Origin: Phocaeicola oris
GTDB taxonomy: Bacteria > Bacteroidota > Bacteroidia > Bacteroidales > Bacteroidaceae
Assembly: GCF_021295095.1 (NCBI RefSeq)
Contig: NZ_JAJLQX010000002.1
Location: 62,001-126,000, forward strand
DNA length: 64,000 nt
Direction of reading: 5' to 3'
Position numbers and translations under genes: made by a program. A model generated the notes under the pieces. It searched no databases, was not told the DNA's origin, and saw nothing but the letters and a program-made list of their open reading frames with translations. This document shows, piece after piece, positions 36,130 to 44,543 of the stretch (position 1 is the first letter of the stretch; every line of letters begins with the position of its first letter).

Positions 36130-37002
36130 TTATTTATTTGTTTTTTCGTTAATAATCAATTTCTCTAAAAATCTGATTTGGTCTGCAAAGTAACTATTTT
36201 TTTTCGGATATTTCAAATTTAATTTTTTAATTATTTTCAATGCTTTCGAATATCTTCTCTGCTTAACATATATTTTTGCCAAAGTCTCAGTAAAATAGCT
36301 CTCATCCAACGAATCTTCATCGTCTTCTATTTCTTCGACAGCATCCTCATTATTTGGTTTCTTAATTTCCTCGGCAACCTTATCTGCGTCCAAAACCGGT
36401 TCTGCTTTCACCGGAACGAGTGACACCTCTCCCCTTGCCTCTGCTTCTAATTCTTCCAGCGTCTGCGGTAATTCTTCCACATTACCCGACTTTGCCAAAT
36501 AGTTCTCTATTAAATTTTCCTGTTCCGATAATGTCTTTTCAGACTCTATTGTTTTCGATTCCGGTTTTATTTTAGGCAAAACAGCCTCTTTCCCCTCATC
36601 TCGCAAGAAATATGAAGTATAATCTGCCATCAAATCTATAGGAACAGCATTGCCATGTTCTTCTTGCGTCGGTTGCTCCGCAAGAAAGGCATCTATCAGA
36701 GTTAAAGTGCGGTCGCCTAAAGAATCCTCATCTTTAGCAGGTATTAATTCTTGTGGATGGATAATATAGCGGTCACCTTCAATCATATAAAAAAGTATTT
36801 TACGATCGGAGACCAATATAGCAGCCTTACGTAGCTCCTCGCTAAACGAAGAGTCATGCAATAGAAACAGATTCTTTAAATAAAGTAATCGAACCGTTTG
36901 ATAGTACGGATAACGTGCGAGCAATGTACGCAACTCGTATAATGTATCCTGATTCAACTTTTCAGGATGTTTAATTAAATGATATATCTGCTGATGATCC
37001 AT
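36130..37002 (-). CDS. Conserved hypothetical protein with C-terminal TPR-like helices
   Basis: A 290-residue soluble protein. The N-terminus (IYHLIKHPEKLNQDTLYELRTLLARYPYYQTVRLLYLKNL) and C-terminus (SYFTETLAKIYVKQRRYSKALKIIKKLNLKYPKKNSYFADQIRFLEKLI) form tetratricopeptide-like helical pairs separated by an acidic linker (about 165-235). It sits between lptE and secG, 1 bp from each. This position is conserved in related genomes and suggests an envelope-biogenesis link, but the function is not known. Confidence 0.7.
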   Translation of the reverse strand: MDHQQIYHLIKHPEKLNQDTLYELRTLLARYPYYQTVRLLYLKNLFLLHDSSFSEELRKAAILVSDRKILFYMIEGDRYIIHPQELIPAKDEDSLGDRTLTLIDAFLAEQPTQEEHGNAVPIDLMADYTSYFLRDEGKEAVLPKIKPESKTIESEKTLSEQENLIENYLAKSGNVEELPQTLEELEAEARGEVSLVPVKAEPVLDADKVAEEIKKPNNEDAVEEIEDDEDSLDESYFTETLAKIYVKQRRYSKALKIIKKLNLKYPKKNSYFADQIRFLEKLIINEKTNK

Positions 37003-37526
37003 TACCAGTTTGCAACTGAAGCGTTAAAAATCTGTTCGGTGATATCTTTTATCATCTGAGTAACCAAATCCTCTTGAACAGAGGAAAGTTGCTGTGATGA
37101 TTTATACTCTTTACTTGCCGTGAAAGTCTGCTTAAAGTTATCGTGCGGATTCACATTATTTATAAACTCCACTCGTACAGACATACGCAACTCCACCATG
37201 TTTGAATAACCGTCAGAGCCGACTCCCTTATTAATGGCATCATAATTCGTGATTTCACCCTGAAATTGCAAATCACCTCCACGTTTTACTTGACGAAGCT
37301 TTGTCTGATTAAGGAAAATATCAACGAGCGCTGTATTAAACATACTCTCCATAGGTCCCCAAACAAATCCTGACGAACGATTTGCAAATCTCTCAAACGA
37401 AATGGTTTTCACTTTCGTATAGTCAATACTTGATCCATTGAAACTATACGAGATAGAGCAAGCCGTCACCACTACAACAAGTAATGAAATCAGGCCGATA
37501 AGCTTAATCTTTATTCTCCAAGCCAT
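37002..37526 (-). CDS. lptE: LptE-family LPS-assembly lipoprotein
   Basis: A 174-residue lipoprotein with lipobox VVTAC (Cys near residue 23) and the LptE/LptE-like body (SISYSFNGSSIDYTKVKTISFERFANRS, LDVFLNQTKLRQVKRGGDLQFQGEITNYD). It plugs the LptD barrel that inserts lipopolysaccharide in the outer membrane. The start at 37526 overlaps the sigma-54 regulator by 23 bp, implying coupled translation. Confidence 0.85.
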   Translation of the reverse strand: MAWRIKIKLIGLISLLVVVVTACSISYSFNGSSIDYTKVKTISFERFANRSSGFVWGPMESMFNTALVDIFLNQTKLRQVKRGGDLQFQGEITNYDAINKGVGSDGYSNMVELRMSVRVEFINNVNPHDNFKQTFTASKEYKSSQQLSSVQEDLVTQMIKDITEQIFNASVANW

Positions 37527-38766
37527 ATTCTTTTATCTTTCTGTAGAGAGTTCGTTCCGAAATATTTAAATCTTTCGCGGCATTCTTCCGCTTACCATGA
37601 TGACGCTCCAACGCACGCTTTATCATTTCTTTCTCCACATCATCAAGTGACATAGGTGCCTCTTCAACATATTCTTCCGGTTCCGAAATCTCTTCATCCT
37701 GACTTTTCATTGAAGTAATAATTTTAGAGACAGAAGGCTGAGCAACATTCACAACCGATTGTGTTGAAGGTATATATGCAACTTGTTGACCGGCAACAAT
37801 CTGATGACTGCGGTCTGCAATCAAGTTTTTCACGGTAGCTTTTAACTCTGCGACTTCACCTTTCAGCTCAAAAAGAGCTTTATAATCAGAAAGTACTTTA
37901 TAAAGTAACTCTCTTTCACTTGCCTTATCCTGAGTTCCTTTTTCTCCACTAAGAAGAATAGGCAGATTCGACTTGATAGGCATATCTTGCAAATAATTCT
38001 GCAATATATCAGGAGTTATCTCACGGTCAGATTCTATAATAGAAATCTGTTCTGTCACATTTTTCAATTGACGGACATTTCCGGGCCACGTATATTTCTT
38101 CAGAATAGTCTTTGCTTCCTCAGTCAATTGAATAGCCGGCATCTGATATTTCTCTGCAAAATCGGATGCGAATTTACGAAATAACAGCACCATATCATCT
38201 CCACGCTCTCTTAATGGCGGAATCTTAATTGGCACGGTATTCAATCGGAAATACAAATCTTCACGAAAACGCCCGTCTGCAATAGCTTGAGCCAGATTCA
38301 CATTAGTAGCGGCAACGATTCGTACATCCGTTTTCTCCACTTTCGAAGAGCCTACCTTAATATATTCTCCGCTTTCCAACACACGTAACAAACGTGCCTG
38401 AGTAGCAAGAGGCAATTCTCCTACTTCGTCTAAAAAGATAGTTCCTCCGTTGGCCTCCGCAAAGTACCCGTTACGCTCACTGATGGCACCGGTGAAAGCT
38501 CCCTTCTCATGACCAAACAACTCTGAATCAATCGTCCCCTCTGGTATCGCACCACAGTTAACAGCTATATATTGCCCATGCTTACGACGACTATATTGGT
38601 GTATAATCTGTGGAAAACTTTCCTTACCGACACCGCTCTCACCGGTAATAAGAACCGATAAGTCGGTAGGAGCTACTTGCATGGCTATATCAATATCACG
38701 CAATAATCGGTTATCATTTCCGATAATGCCAAAGCGCAACTTCACATTCTGTATATCGTTTTTCAT
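37504..38766 (-). CDS. Sigma-54-dependent transcriptional regulator without receiver domain
   Basis: A 420-residue activator. The AAA+ domain begins near residue 12. Walker A is GESGVGKES (near 41), the sigma-54 contact loop GAFTGA lies in GHEKGAFTGAISERNG, Walker B is GTIFLDEVGELP, and the arginine finger region is RFREDLYFRLN. A long linker (290-370) precedes a Fis-type HTH (MSLDDVEKEMIKRALERHHGKRKNAAKDLNISERTLYRKIKEY). No receiver or GAF domain is present, so control is probably by level or a partner protein. It heads the lptE-secG operon. Confidence 0.92.
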   Translation of the reverse strand: MKNDIQNVKLRFGIIGNDNRLLRDIDIAMQVAPTDLSVLITGESGVGKESFPQIIHQYSRRKHGQYIAVNCGAIPEGTIDSELFGHEKGAFTGAISERNGYFAEANGGTIFLDEVGELPLATQARLLRVLESGEYIKVGSSKVEKTDVRIVAATNVNLAQAIADGRFREDLYFRLNTVPIKIPPLRERGDDMVLLFRKFASDFAEKYQMPAIQLTEEAKTILKKYTWPGNVRQLKNVTEQISIIESDREITPDILQNYLQDMPIKSNLPILLSGEKGTQDKASERELLYKVLSDYKALFELKGEVAELKATVKNLIADRSHQIVAGQQVAYIPSTQSVVNVAQPSVSKIITSMKSQDEEISEPEEYVEEAPMSLDDVEKEMIKRALERHHGKRKNAAKDLNISERTLYRKIKEYGLENKD

Positions 38767-38792
38767 TTTATCCTTTTTCTATATGTAAATGA

Positions 38793-38800
38793 CAAAATTA
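38793..38800 (-). promoter_or_regulatory. -7 element of the sigma-54 regulator-lptE-secG operon
   Basis: The minus strand reads TAATTTTG, 27 bp upstream of the start at 38766. Confidence 0.5.
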
Positions 38801-38940
38801 CAAATAAAGAGGATAAAACAAGCAATTTTGACAGAATTTATTATTTGTTCAAAGCTTATATATTTCGGTTCGAACATTATTTGAAACAAGTTTAGTAGAA
38901 TGACTTTTCCTAAAGAATCTAACTATCACGTGCAAAACGT

Positions 38941-38956
38941 GCCAACTTATGTTGGC
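38941..38956. other. Perfect hairpin near the element junction
   Basis: GCCAAC-TTAT-GTTGGC is a perfect 6-bp stem. Next to it, CACGT and ACGTG (38934-38938 region) form another dyad. The 38801-38981 stretch has no convincing gene. Confidence 0.45.
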
Positions 38957-38981
38957 TCGATAACAAACCATCTGCACAAAT

Positions 38982-39012
38982 AAAAAAGACTCCCGAAATT
39001 CTTTCGGAAGCC
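38982..39012 (-). terminator. Rho-independent terminator
   Basis: On the minus strand, GGCTTCCGAAAG-AA-TTTCGGGAGTC followed by TTTTTT. It ends the candidate small RNA. Confidence 0.75.
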
Positions 39013-39179
39013 TTTCCAGCGGAGAGAGAGGTTTGTGAACCAAACTCTCGTATCTCGTTGTATATAAACTTTCTATATGTTTTGACAAATCATCAGTGTA
39101 GCATTTTTGTAGCAGTATTCTGACCGCTTAATGACTACCATTCTGACTACCTATTGAAAGCTCAACCGCTCTCTTTTCT
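38982..39179 (-). ncRNA. Candidate small RNA at the left junction of the mobile element
   Basis: A full promoter (TTTG-20 bp-TATCTTTG, minus strand, 39186-39217) fires into a stretch ending in a strong terminator (stem CTTCCGAAA/TTTCGGGAG with T6, 38982-39012). The predicted transcript is about 195 nt and contains a hairpin GAGAG-TTTG-gttca-CAAA-CCTCTC and an AGCGG/CCGCT pairing that could close the whole structure. The only open frame across it (79 codons) runs through the terminator stem and resembles nothing known. Alternatively this is a truncated gene leader or the attachment region of the element. Confidence 0.4.
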
Positions 39180-39255
39180 TGGGTACAAAGATATATAAAA
39201 ATGTACTACCATCCAAATCTTTGCGTCATAAATATTTAGAGATTTTACTGCTACA
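39097..39255. repeat. Cluster of short direct and inverted repeats (possible integrase arm sites)
   Basis: TGTAGCA occurs at 39097-39103 and 39108-39114 (11-bp step) and inverted at 39249-39255. GACTACC occurs at 39133-39139 and 39145-39151 (12-bp step). ATTCTGAC occurs at 39117-39124 and 39140-39147. Clustered heptamers at helical spacing beside a backbone/element junction resemble tyrosine-integrase arm sites; this is inference. Confidence 0.45.
39186..39217 (-). promoter_or_regulatory. Promoter of the candidate small RNA
   Basis: On the minus strand, TTTG (39214-39217), 20 bp, TATCTTTG (39186-39193). Confidence 0.65.
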
Positions 39256-39261
39256 TTTTCC

Positions 39262-39309
39262 AGTGCAAGGTGCAAGCCCTTATATATAAAGGGTCTTGCA
39301 CCTTGCACT
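39262..39309. repeat. 48-bp palindrome upstream of the element's first genes
   Basis: AGTGCAAGGTGCAAG (39262-39276) and CTTGCACCTTGCACT (39295-39309) are perfect 15-bp inverted copies; the centre CCCTTATATATAAAGGG is nearly palindromic too. The arms contain TGCAAG as a direct repeat. A T-run (39315-39319) follows, so it could be a terminator hairpin, a protein-binding site or a replication/transfer structure. The 39310-39396 stretch has nothing else recognisable. Confidence 0.7.
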
Positions 39310-39396
39310 GCGTGTTTTTAAAGCAATTTTAATTGTCTAAACCGTATTTCATATTGTCTTTTTTCAGATTAAAATCATTATATTAGCCAATATATT

Positions 39397-39510
39397 ATGT
39401 GTTCCGCTACTGTTAAACAAACTTGCACTGGCTGCAAGACAGATTGCATAGTATGCAAACATTTTCATGTAGCGGGTTGCTCTTGTGACAGTGCTTTAGT
39501 AATTTTATAA
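39397..39510 (+). CDS. 37-aa cysteine-rich microprotein
   Basis: A complete ATG-to-TAA frame ending 2 bp before the next gene. It encodes 37 residues with seven cysteines at 2, 10, 13, 17, 20, 28 and 30, arranged CxxC-x3-CxxC-x7-CxC, plus His22 and His24. This pattern suggests a zinc- or iron-sulfur-binding knuckle. The close coupling to the HTH gene at 39513 supports translation. I do not recognise the family. It could be a regulator partner, a metal-binding microprotein, or a chance frame. Confidence 0.55.
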   Translation: MCSATVKQTCTGCKTDCIVCKHFHVAGCSCDSALVIL

Positions 39511-39512
39511 GT

Positions 39513-39854
39513 ATGAAAGAATTATTGGAAATGCTGAAGTCGGCAAGAGTGAAAAATGGTTATTCGCAGGAGTATCTGTCTGTTATTCTGAAAGTTAGTT
39601 CGAGCCGAATCTCGCGCTGGGAAAAAGGAAAGACAGCAATGACCCTTGATCAAGTTCTGATGTACGCTTCTAAAGTGGACATCCAGCCTACCAAAATATT
39701 CGAGTTTCTTGCACGTAATGGGCAGACTGATCCTTTACCTATAGCAGAAATTCACCTGGAGGTTTTCACTGAGGAAGCATTCAGAAGACTTTCACAGTTA
39801 GTCTGTGAACTCGGAATAGAACATGTAACAATTAAAACCAAACGATTACGCTGA
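39513..39854 (+). CDS. XRE-family helix-turn-helix regulator
   Basis: A 113-residue DNA-binding protein. The Cro/CI-type HTH is at about 6-64 (LKSARVKNGYSQEYLSVILKVSSSRISRWEKGKTAMTLDQVLMYASKVDI). The rest is a small C-terminal domain. Its stop codon overlaps the start of the next gene by 1 bp. It is probably the control protein of the element's left-end operon. Confidence 0.8.
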   Translation: MKELLEMLKSARVKNGYSQEYLSVILKVSSSRISRWEKGKTAMTLDQVLMYASKVDIQPTKIFEFLARNGQTDPLPIAEIHLEVFTEEAFRRLSQLVCELGIEHVTIKTKRLR

Positions 39855-40228
39855 TGGAAATAATCGCAGTAGAAAGCCAAGCCTATCAAGAACTGATAGA
39901 CAAGCTCAATCGTATTGAGCAGTATGTTGAGCGCACCTCCCGTCTTATCCAAGACATTGACGACGAGCTGGAGATGACCACGAAAGACCTAATCGGGACT
40001 CTGAATGTTTCAGAGTCCACCCTTTACCGCTGGCGCAAGAAGCAGCTGGTGCGTTACCGCTACACGGAGGGCGGCGATGTGCGTTATTTTTTCAAATCAA
40101 TCATTATTGCCGTGAAATGTAACCGGCTCCGTGTATCAGGGATGAGGAACGATGAGATTCTCGGACGACTCAACCGCTTCAAGGACAATCTTATAATGAG
40201 TTCTTGCCTTAATCCTAAAAATAGATAA
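39854..40228 (+). CDS. Helix-turn-helix DNA-binding protein of the mobile element
   Basis: A 124-residue protein with an N-terminal coiled-coil segment (KLNRIEQYVERTSRLIQDIDDELEM) and an excisionase/MerR-like HTH at about 45-85 (TTKDLIGTLNVSESTLYRWRKKQLVRYRYTEGGDVRYFF). Similar small HTH proteins sit in the excision operons of Bacteroides conjugative transposons. Its stop is 3 bp before the primase-helicase gene. Confidence 0.75.
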   Translation: MEIIAVESQAYQELIDKLNRIEQYVERTSRLIQDIDDELEMTTKDLIGTLNVSESTLYRWRKKQLVRYRYTEGGDVRYFFKSIIIAVKCNRLRVSGMRNDEILGRLNRFKDNLIMSSCLNPKNR

Positions 40229-40231
40229 AGT

Positions 40232-42298
40232 ATGATAGATAAAGAACAAATACTTTTGCTTACACAAGGAGGGTTGAACGTGTTCTCCCATTTCCTTGGT
40301 TTTGAGGTGAACCTTCATCGCAACTTCCGCAGTCCTTTCTATGATGACAGGCGGGCTTCCTGTCATATTTTCTATGACAGGAAGAGCTCATCCTATAAGT
40401 TCTATGATCATGGCGATACCGCCTATTCAGGAGACTGTTTCTGGTTTGTGGCAACCTTGCACAGCCTAAACCTGAAAACCGATTTCCCAAAAGTCTTGAA
40501 AATCATCGTACAAGAACTGGGACTGTATTCTTTGTATGACGGTGAGAGGTGTAGCGAGGGCCAAATTGCTACGCCGATTCAGAAAAGTCTAGTCATCCCA
40601 AGTTCAAAGGCTGACATTACCGAAAGTAAGGAAGAACGTCCATACAGTTTCGAGATACAGCCATTTGACAATGGGCTGCTGAACTATTGGGGGCATTATG
40701 GCATCCATGAGGATACACTCCGCCTTTTTCGGGTACGGAGTCTTAAACGCTATGAGAGTATTTCTTCTGATGGAAGAAAATTTGAACTTTATGGCTCACC
40801 TACGGAACCTATCTTTGCTTATATCGGAAACGGGTATGTCAAAATATACCGTCCCCACAGCCCGAAAATCCGCTTTCTTTATGGTGGGCGGATGCCTGCC
40901 ACCTATTGCTTCGGAATGGAGCAGATTCCTGCCAAAGGAGATATGCTCTTCATTACAGGTGGGGAAAAGGATGTACTCTCATTGTATGCACACGGCTTCA
41001 ATGCAATCTGCTTCAACAGTGAAACGGCACAGATACCGACAAGCATCATCGAGAGCCTTCAGCTTCGCTTTCGGCATATCATACTTCTGTATGATGCTGA
41101 CGAGACAGGCGTACGCGAGAGTCACAGACAAGCAGAACATCTGGCAGAATACAAAGTATTGAACCTTTCACTTCCGCTAAGTGGTACGAAGTCTGAAAAA
41201 GACATTTCAGATTTCTTTGCCTTGGGCAACGGTGCAAAGGAACTGAAAGAGCTGCTTGCCAAGATGTTCTCAGACCTATACAGCCAAACCATGATGATGT
41301 TACGTTCCTGTGAGATTGACTATGAGAATCCACCGGACATTTCCAAATCAGTAGTAGCAGTAAACGGTGTGCCACTCGGCACGCAGGATAACCTGTTCTG
41401 CATTACCGGAGGTGAGGGGACAGGCAAGAGCAACTATGTCGGAGCCATCCTTGCCGGAGCGTTGGGAGAAAAACGATTGCCGATAGAGAATACCTTGGGA
41501 TTGGAGATTACCGCCAATCCCAAAGGCTTGGCAGTCCTGCACTATGACACGGAACAGTCCGAGGCACAGCTGCACAAGAACTTGGGTAAGACACTGCGTA
41601 GGGCTTCTTTGACGGCAGTACCGGAGTTTTGCCATTCCCTGTATCTTGCCTCTCTGTCCCGCAAGGACAGGCTGAAGCTTATCCGCGAGAGTATGGACTT
41701 GTTCCATCACAGGCATGGAGGCATCCATCTTGTGGTGATTGACGGAATAGCCGACTTAATACGTTCCGCCAACGATGAAACGGAAAGTATTGCCATTGTG
41801 GACGAGCTTTATCGCTTGGCGGGGATTTATAATACCTGTATCATCTGCGTGCTGCACTTCGTACCGAATGGTATCAAACTCCGTGGTCATATAGGCTCGG
41901 AACTGCAACGCAAGGCGGCCGGTATTCTCTCCATTGAGAAAGACGACAATCCCGAATACTCTGTGGTGAAGGCATTGAAAGTCCGTGACGGAAGTCCGTT
42001 GGACGTACCGATGATGCTTTTCGGCTGGGATAAGACAGAGGACATGCACGTCTATCGTGGTGAGAAGTCCAAGGAGGACAAGGAAAAGCGCAAGACTGAT
42101 GAGCTTATTGGCGTTGTCAAAGAAGCCTTCCGAAATTCTTTCAAGCTCACTTACCAAGAACTTTGTGAGGTTCTGATGCGAGAGATGGAAATCAAGGACA
42201 GGACCGCAAAGAAATATATTGCCTATATGAAGGAGCAGCGTATTTTGATACAAGATACAAGTGGTAACTATCAAAAAGGAGAATTATGCCATACTTAG
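40232..42298 (+). CDS. Toprim/AAA primase-helicase-like protein of the mobile element
   Basis: A 688-residue protein. The N-terminus has a CHC2-like mini-domain ([30 protein letters not shown]). A toprim domain lies at about 240-320 ([33 protein letters not shown]). A RepA/KaiC-like ATPase follows with Walker [10 protein letters not shown] near residue 393 and Walker [14 protein letters not shown] helical C-terminus ([22 protein letters not shown]...) ends it. This layout fits replication of excised elements. It overlaps the following HTH gene by 13 bp. Confidence 0.85.
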   Translation: MIDKEQILLLTQGGLNVFSHFLGFEVNLHRNFRSPFYDDRRASCHIFYDRKSSSYKFYDHGDTAYSGDCFWFVATLHSLNLKTDFPKVLKIIVQELGLYSLYDGERCSEGQIATPIQKSLVIPSSKADITESKEERPYSFEIQPFDNGLLNYWGHYGIHEDTLRLFRVRSLKRYESISSDGRKFELYGSPTEPIFAYIGNGYVKIYRPHSPKIRFLYGGRMPATYCFGMEQIPAKGDMLFITGGEKDVLSLYAHGFNAICFNSETAQIPTSIIESLQLRFRHIILLYDADETGVRESHRQAEHLAEYKVLNLSLPLSGTKSEKDISDFFALGNGAKELKELLAKMFSDLYSQTMMMLRSCEIDYENPPDISKSVVAVNGVPLGTQDNLFCITGGEGTGKSNYVGAILAGALGEKRLPIENTLGLEITANPKGLAVLHYDTEQSEAQLHKNLGKTLRRASLTAVPEFCHSLYLASLSRKDRLKLIRESMDLFHHRHGGIHLVVIDGIADLIRSANDETESIAIVDELYRLAGIYNTCIICVLHFVPNGIKLRGHIGSELQRKAAGILSIEKDDNPEYSVVKALKVRDGSPLDVPMMLFGWDKTEDMHVYRGEKSKEDKEKRKTDELIGVVKEAFRNSFKLTYQELCEVLMREMEIKDRTAKKYIAYMKEQRILIQDTSGNYQKGELCHT

Positions 42299-42594
42299 AT
42301 CAACAGCCAGAAGATACATGGCAGAAACGCCTGTTTGATAAACTGAAGAATATGGAAGACAAGCTCGACCGTCTGCTTGTCCTACGGGAACAGGAAGTAG
42401 ATACGACCGTTCACCCTCCATTGAAACCCGAATACTTGGATATCATAGATGTCTCCAAAATTTTGAAGGTGGAACAAAAGACCATTTACAACTGGGTTTG
42501 GGCAGGGAAAATACCCTACCTCAAAGCCAATGGTCGATTGCTTTTCCTTCGGGAAGAGATAGATGAAATGTTGCATAAACGAGATGGTTGGTAA
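42286..42594 (+). CDS. Excisionase-like HTH protein
   Basis: A 102-residue protein with an N-terminal coiled coil ([33 protein letters not shown]) and an Xis/HTH_17 domain at about 45-100 ([46 protein letters not shown]). It resembles the small Xis proteins of CTnDOT-like elements and may bend DNA at the attachment site. It is the last gene of the left operon. Confidence 0.85.
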   Translation: MPYLDQQPEDTWQKRLFDKLKNMEDKLDRLLVLREQEVDTTVHPPLKPEYLDIIDVSKILKVEQKTIYNWVWAGKIPYLKANGRLLFLREEIDEMLHKRDGW

Positions 42595-42615
42595 CGGCAG
42601 GTAGTATACCGACAT

Positions 42616-42666
42616 GTTAGATTTTGGCAATATATTTGTTTTATTGCCAAAATCTAACTATCTTTG
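42616..42666 (+). promoter_or_regulatory. 17-bp inverted repeat and promoter of the AbiE cassette
   Basis: GTTAGATTTTGGCAATA (42616-42632) and its perfect reverse complement (42642-42658) flank a 9-nt loop and lie directly upstream of the -7 element TATCTTTG (42659-42666). AbiEi antitoxins repress their own promoter through inverted repeats, so this is the likely operator. The same palindrome recurs downstream of the cassette. Confidence 0.75.
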
Positions 42667-42690
42667 CACCGAACCATTAATGATAGCAGA

Positions 42691-43401
42691 ATGAATGTCA
42701 GTAATATCATTGTAGATTTTGCAAACGCCAACAAGGAATTCAAGACGAATGACTTGTCTGAGTATCTTTCCGGGAAGATTGAACTTTCCAAGAAGATGCT
42801 GTCCTGGCATTTACGCAAGTTGTTGGACGAAAAAAAAATATTCAGAATAAGCAAAGGAGTATATACGACAACCCCAAAAATCATTTTCCGTCCTGTTCCT
42901 AATGCTCACTCCATTCGGTTGTATAAGAAATTAAAAGCGGTATATCCCTTATTGGACTTTTGTGTCTATAACGGTGAAATACTGTCTGACTTGCAGCATC
43001 ACCTGTCGTACAACAACAATATCTATATAGAAACGGAGCGTGATGCCACTGAAACCATTTTCCACTTTGTACAGGATATGCACGAACGCAGTTTCCTTTC
43101 GCCAAAGGAGGATATTATGTCCGATTATATCCGGTTGGACAAAAGATCCTTTATTGTGAAGCCTCTTGTTTCAGAATCGCCCATACAGGAAGTAAACGGC
43201 ATAAATGTACCAAGAATTGAGAAACTCTTGGTTGATATCCAATGTGACAGGGATTTCTTCTACCTGCAAGGTCAAGAGTCCTTGTACATGATGCAGAATG
43301 CCTTTGCCAACTATAATGTGAATATTGGCATGTTACTGCGATATGCCTCACGGCGCAATATTAAACCGCAAATAGAAAAATATATCAAGGAATTTGTATG
43401 A
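42691..43401 (+). CDS. AbiEi-like antitoxin of a type IV toxin-antitoxin system
   Basis: A 236-residue protein. The N-terminal winged HTH (FKTNDLSEYLSGKIELSKKMLSWHLRKLLDEKKIFRISKGVYTT) is followed by the AbiEi-type domain (SIRLYKKLKAVYPLLDFCVYNGEILSDLQHHL). A longer frame from 42664 begins inside the -7 element, so the ATG at 42691 is used. It overlaps the toxin gene by 4 bp (ATGA). In known systems the antitoxin acts by repressing transcription and countering the toxin without direct binding. Confidence 0.82.
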   Translation: MNVSNIIVDFANANKEFKTNDLSEYLSGKIELSKKMLSWHLRKLLDEKKIFRISKGVYTTTPKIIFRPVPNAHSIRLYKKLKAVYPLLDFCVYNGEILSDLQHHLSYNNNIYIETERDATETIFHFVQDMHERSFLSPKEDIMSDYIRLDKRSFIVKPLVSESPIQEVNGINVPRIEKLLVDIQCDRDFFYLQGQESLYMMQNAFANYNVNIGMLLRYASRRNIKPQIEKYIKEFV

Positions 43402-44465
43402 TCAAGAAAGAATGTATGACCGCCGAGTGGATAAAATCCATTTCTGTGCGTAACAAGTATAAAGACCTGAATCTGATAGAGAAAGTCATCAGGGCAATGT
43501 ACCTGTTGGAGATGCTGAGATTGTCCGGTTGCCCTTTCTGTTTCAAGGGTGGTTCGGCTCTGATGCTTATTTTGGGTGAGTCCGCTCACCGACTATCCAT
43601 AGACATTGACATTATCTGCCCGCCCGGGACGGATATTGAGCCCTATCTGAAAGATATAGAAAAGTTCGGGTTCATATCCAAAACCCTTGAAGAACGGCAG
43701 CAGAGGGACACGAATATTCCCAAGAGTCACTCGAAATTCTTTTATCACATCGCTTATAAGAACGATGATAAACCTGCGTATATACTGCTTGATGTCCTGT
43801 ACGAGGATTTACAATATCACGCTACTGAAGAAGTCGAGATTAAAGGACCTTTTATAGAATTGGACGATGAGCCGTTGAAGGTAACCGTGCCATCCGCTGA
43901 TGATATTCTCGGTGATAAACTTACGGCATTTGCTCCCAATACCTCTGGCATTCCTTATATCAAGGGAGACAGGGATTGCTCACTGGAAATCATCAAGCAG
44001 CTATACGATGTAGGCAGGCTGTTTGAACATTCCGGTAACTTTCAGCACACTAAGGATACTTTCACCCAAATCGGGAAAATAGAATTGCAATATCGGGGCT
44101 TACCCGCTGAACTGTCACTCATTTATGAGGATATTAGGGAGACCGCCTTGTGTCTGGGCACTAGAGGGCAGATGGGTAAAGGTGATTTCAAAATGCTGCA
44201 AAGTGGCATTAAGAAAATAGACGGCTACATCTACAAAGGGAAATATCGCATAGAAGAAGCTATCGTAGATTCGGCTCGTGCGGCTTACCTTGCTACCTCA
44301 ATAGAAAAATCAAGCACAAGAATTGAGAAATACGATGGAAATCCAAACACCATACTTGCCATGGAATTGTCTCCTTCCGTCAATAATAAACTCAACAAAT
44401 TGAAGAAAATACTACCTGAAGCTTTCTTCTATTGGGTCAAGACAAGCGAACTATTACAAAAATAA
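43398..44465 (+). CDS. AbiEii/AbiGii-type nucleotidyltransferase toxin
   Basis: A 355-residue protein with the nucleotidyltransferase signature CFKGGSALMLILGESAHRLSIDIDIICP (GG-S motif and two metal Asp in DIDI) near residues 48-75, then DVLYEDL, and DDILGDKLTAFAPNTSGI, the third conserved block of AbiEii/MenT-like enzymes. Family toxins transfer nucleotides to tRNA acceptor ends or other targets and cause growth arrest or abortive phage infection. It lies between the XIS-like gene and the large helicase as a self-contained cassette. Confidence 0.85.
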   Translation: MIKKECMTAEWIKSISVRNKYKDLNLIEKVIRAMYLLEMLRLSGCPFCFKGGSALMLILGESAHRLSIDIDIICPPGTDIEPYLKDIEKFGFISKTLEERQQRDTNIPKSHSKFFYHIAYKNDDKPAYILLDVLYEDLQYHATEEVEIKGPFIELDDEPLKVTVPSADDILGDKLTAFAPNTSGIPYIKGDRDCSLEIIKQLYDVGRLFEHSGNFQHTKDTFTQIGKIELQYRGLPAELSLIYEDIRETALCLGTRGQMGKGDFKMLQSGIKKIDGYIYKGKYRIEEAIVDSARAAYLATSIEKSSTRIEKYDGNPNTILAMELSPSVNNKLNKLKKILPEAFFYWVKTSELLQK

Positions 44466-44468
44466 CCA

Positions 44469-44511
44469 GTTAAATTTTGGCAATAATACTCGTTTATTGC
44501 CAAAATCTAAC
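44469..44511. repeat. Second copy of the AbiE palindrome, downstream of the toxin
   Basis: GTTAAATTTTGGCAATAA (44469-44486) and TTATTGCCAAAATCTAAC (44494-44511) form an 18-bp inverted repeat with one mismatch and a 7-nt loop. The arms are nearly identical to those at 42616-42658. It starts 3 bp after the toxin stop codon, so the cassette is bracketed by the same palindrome. Confidence 0.8.
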
Positions 44512-44543
44512 CGGCTCGACAAATAATTACAAATACACTTCCA

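Noticed and set aside
38860-38900. GGTTCGAAC near the element junction as a tRNA 3' end (attachment site)
   Set aside because: No acceptor stem or anticodon arm can be folded around it.
38849-39088. 79-codon minus-strand frame
   Set aside because: It runs straight through the terminator stem at 38982-39012 and resembles no protein; taken as part of a non-coding transcript.
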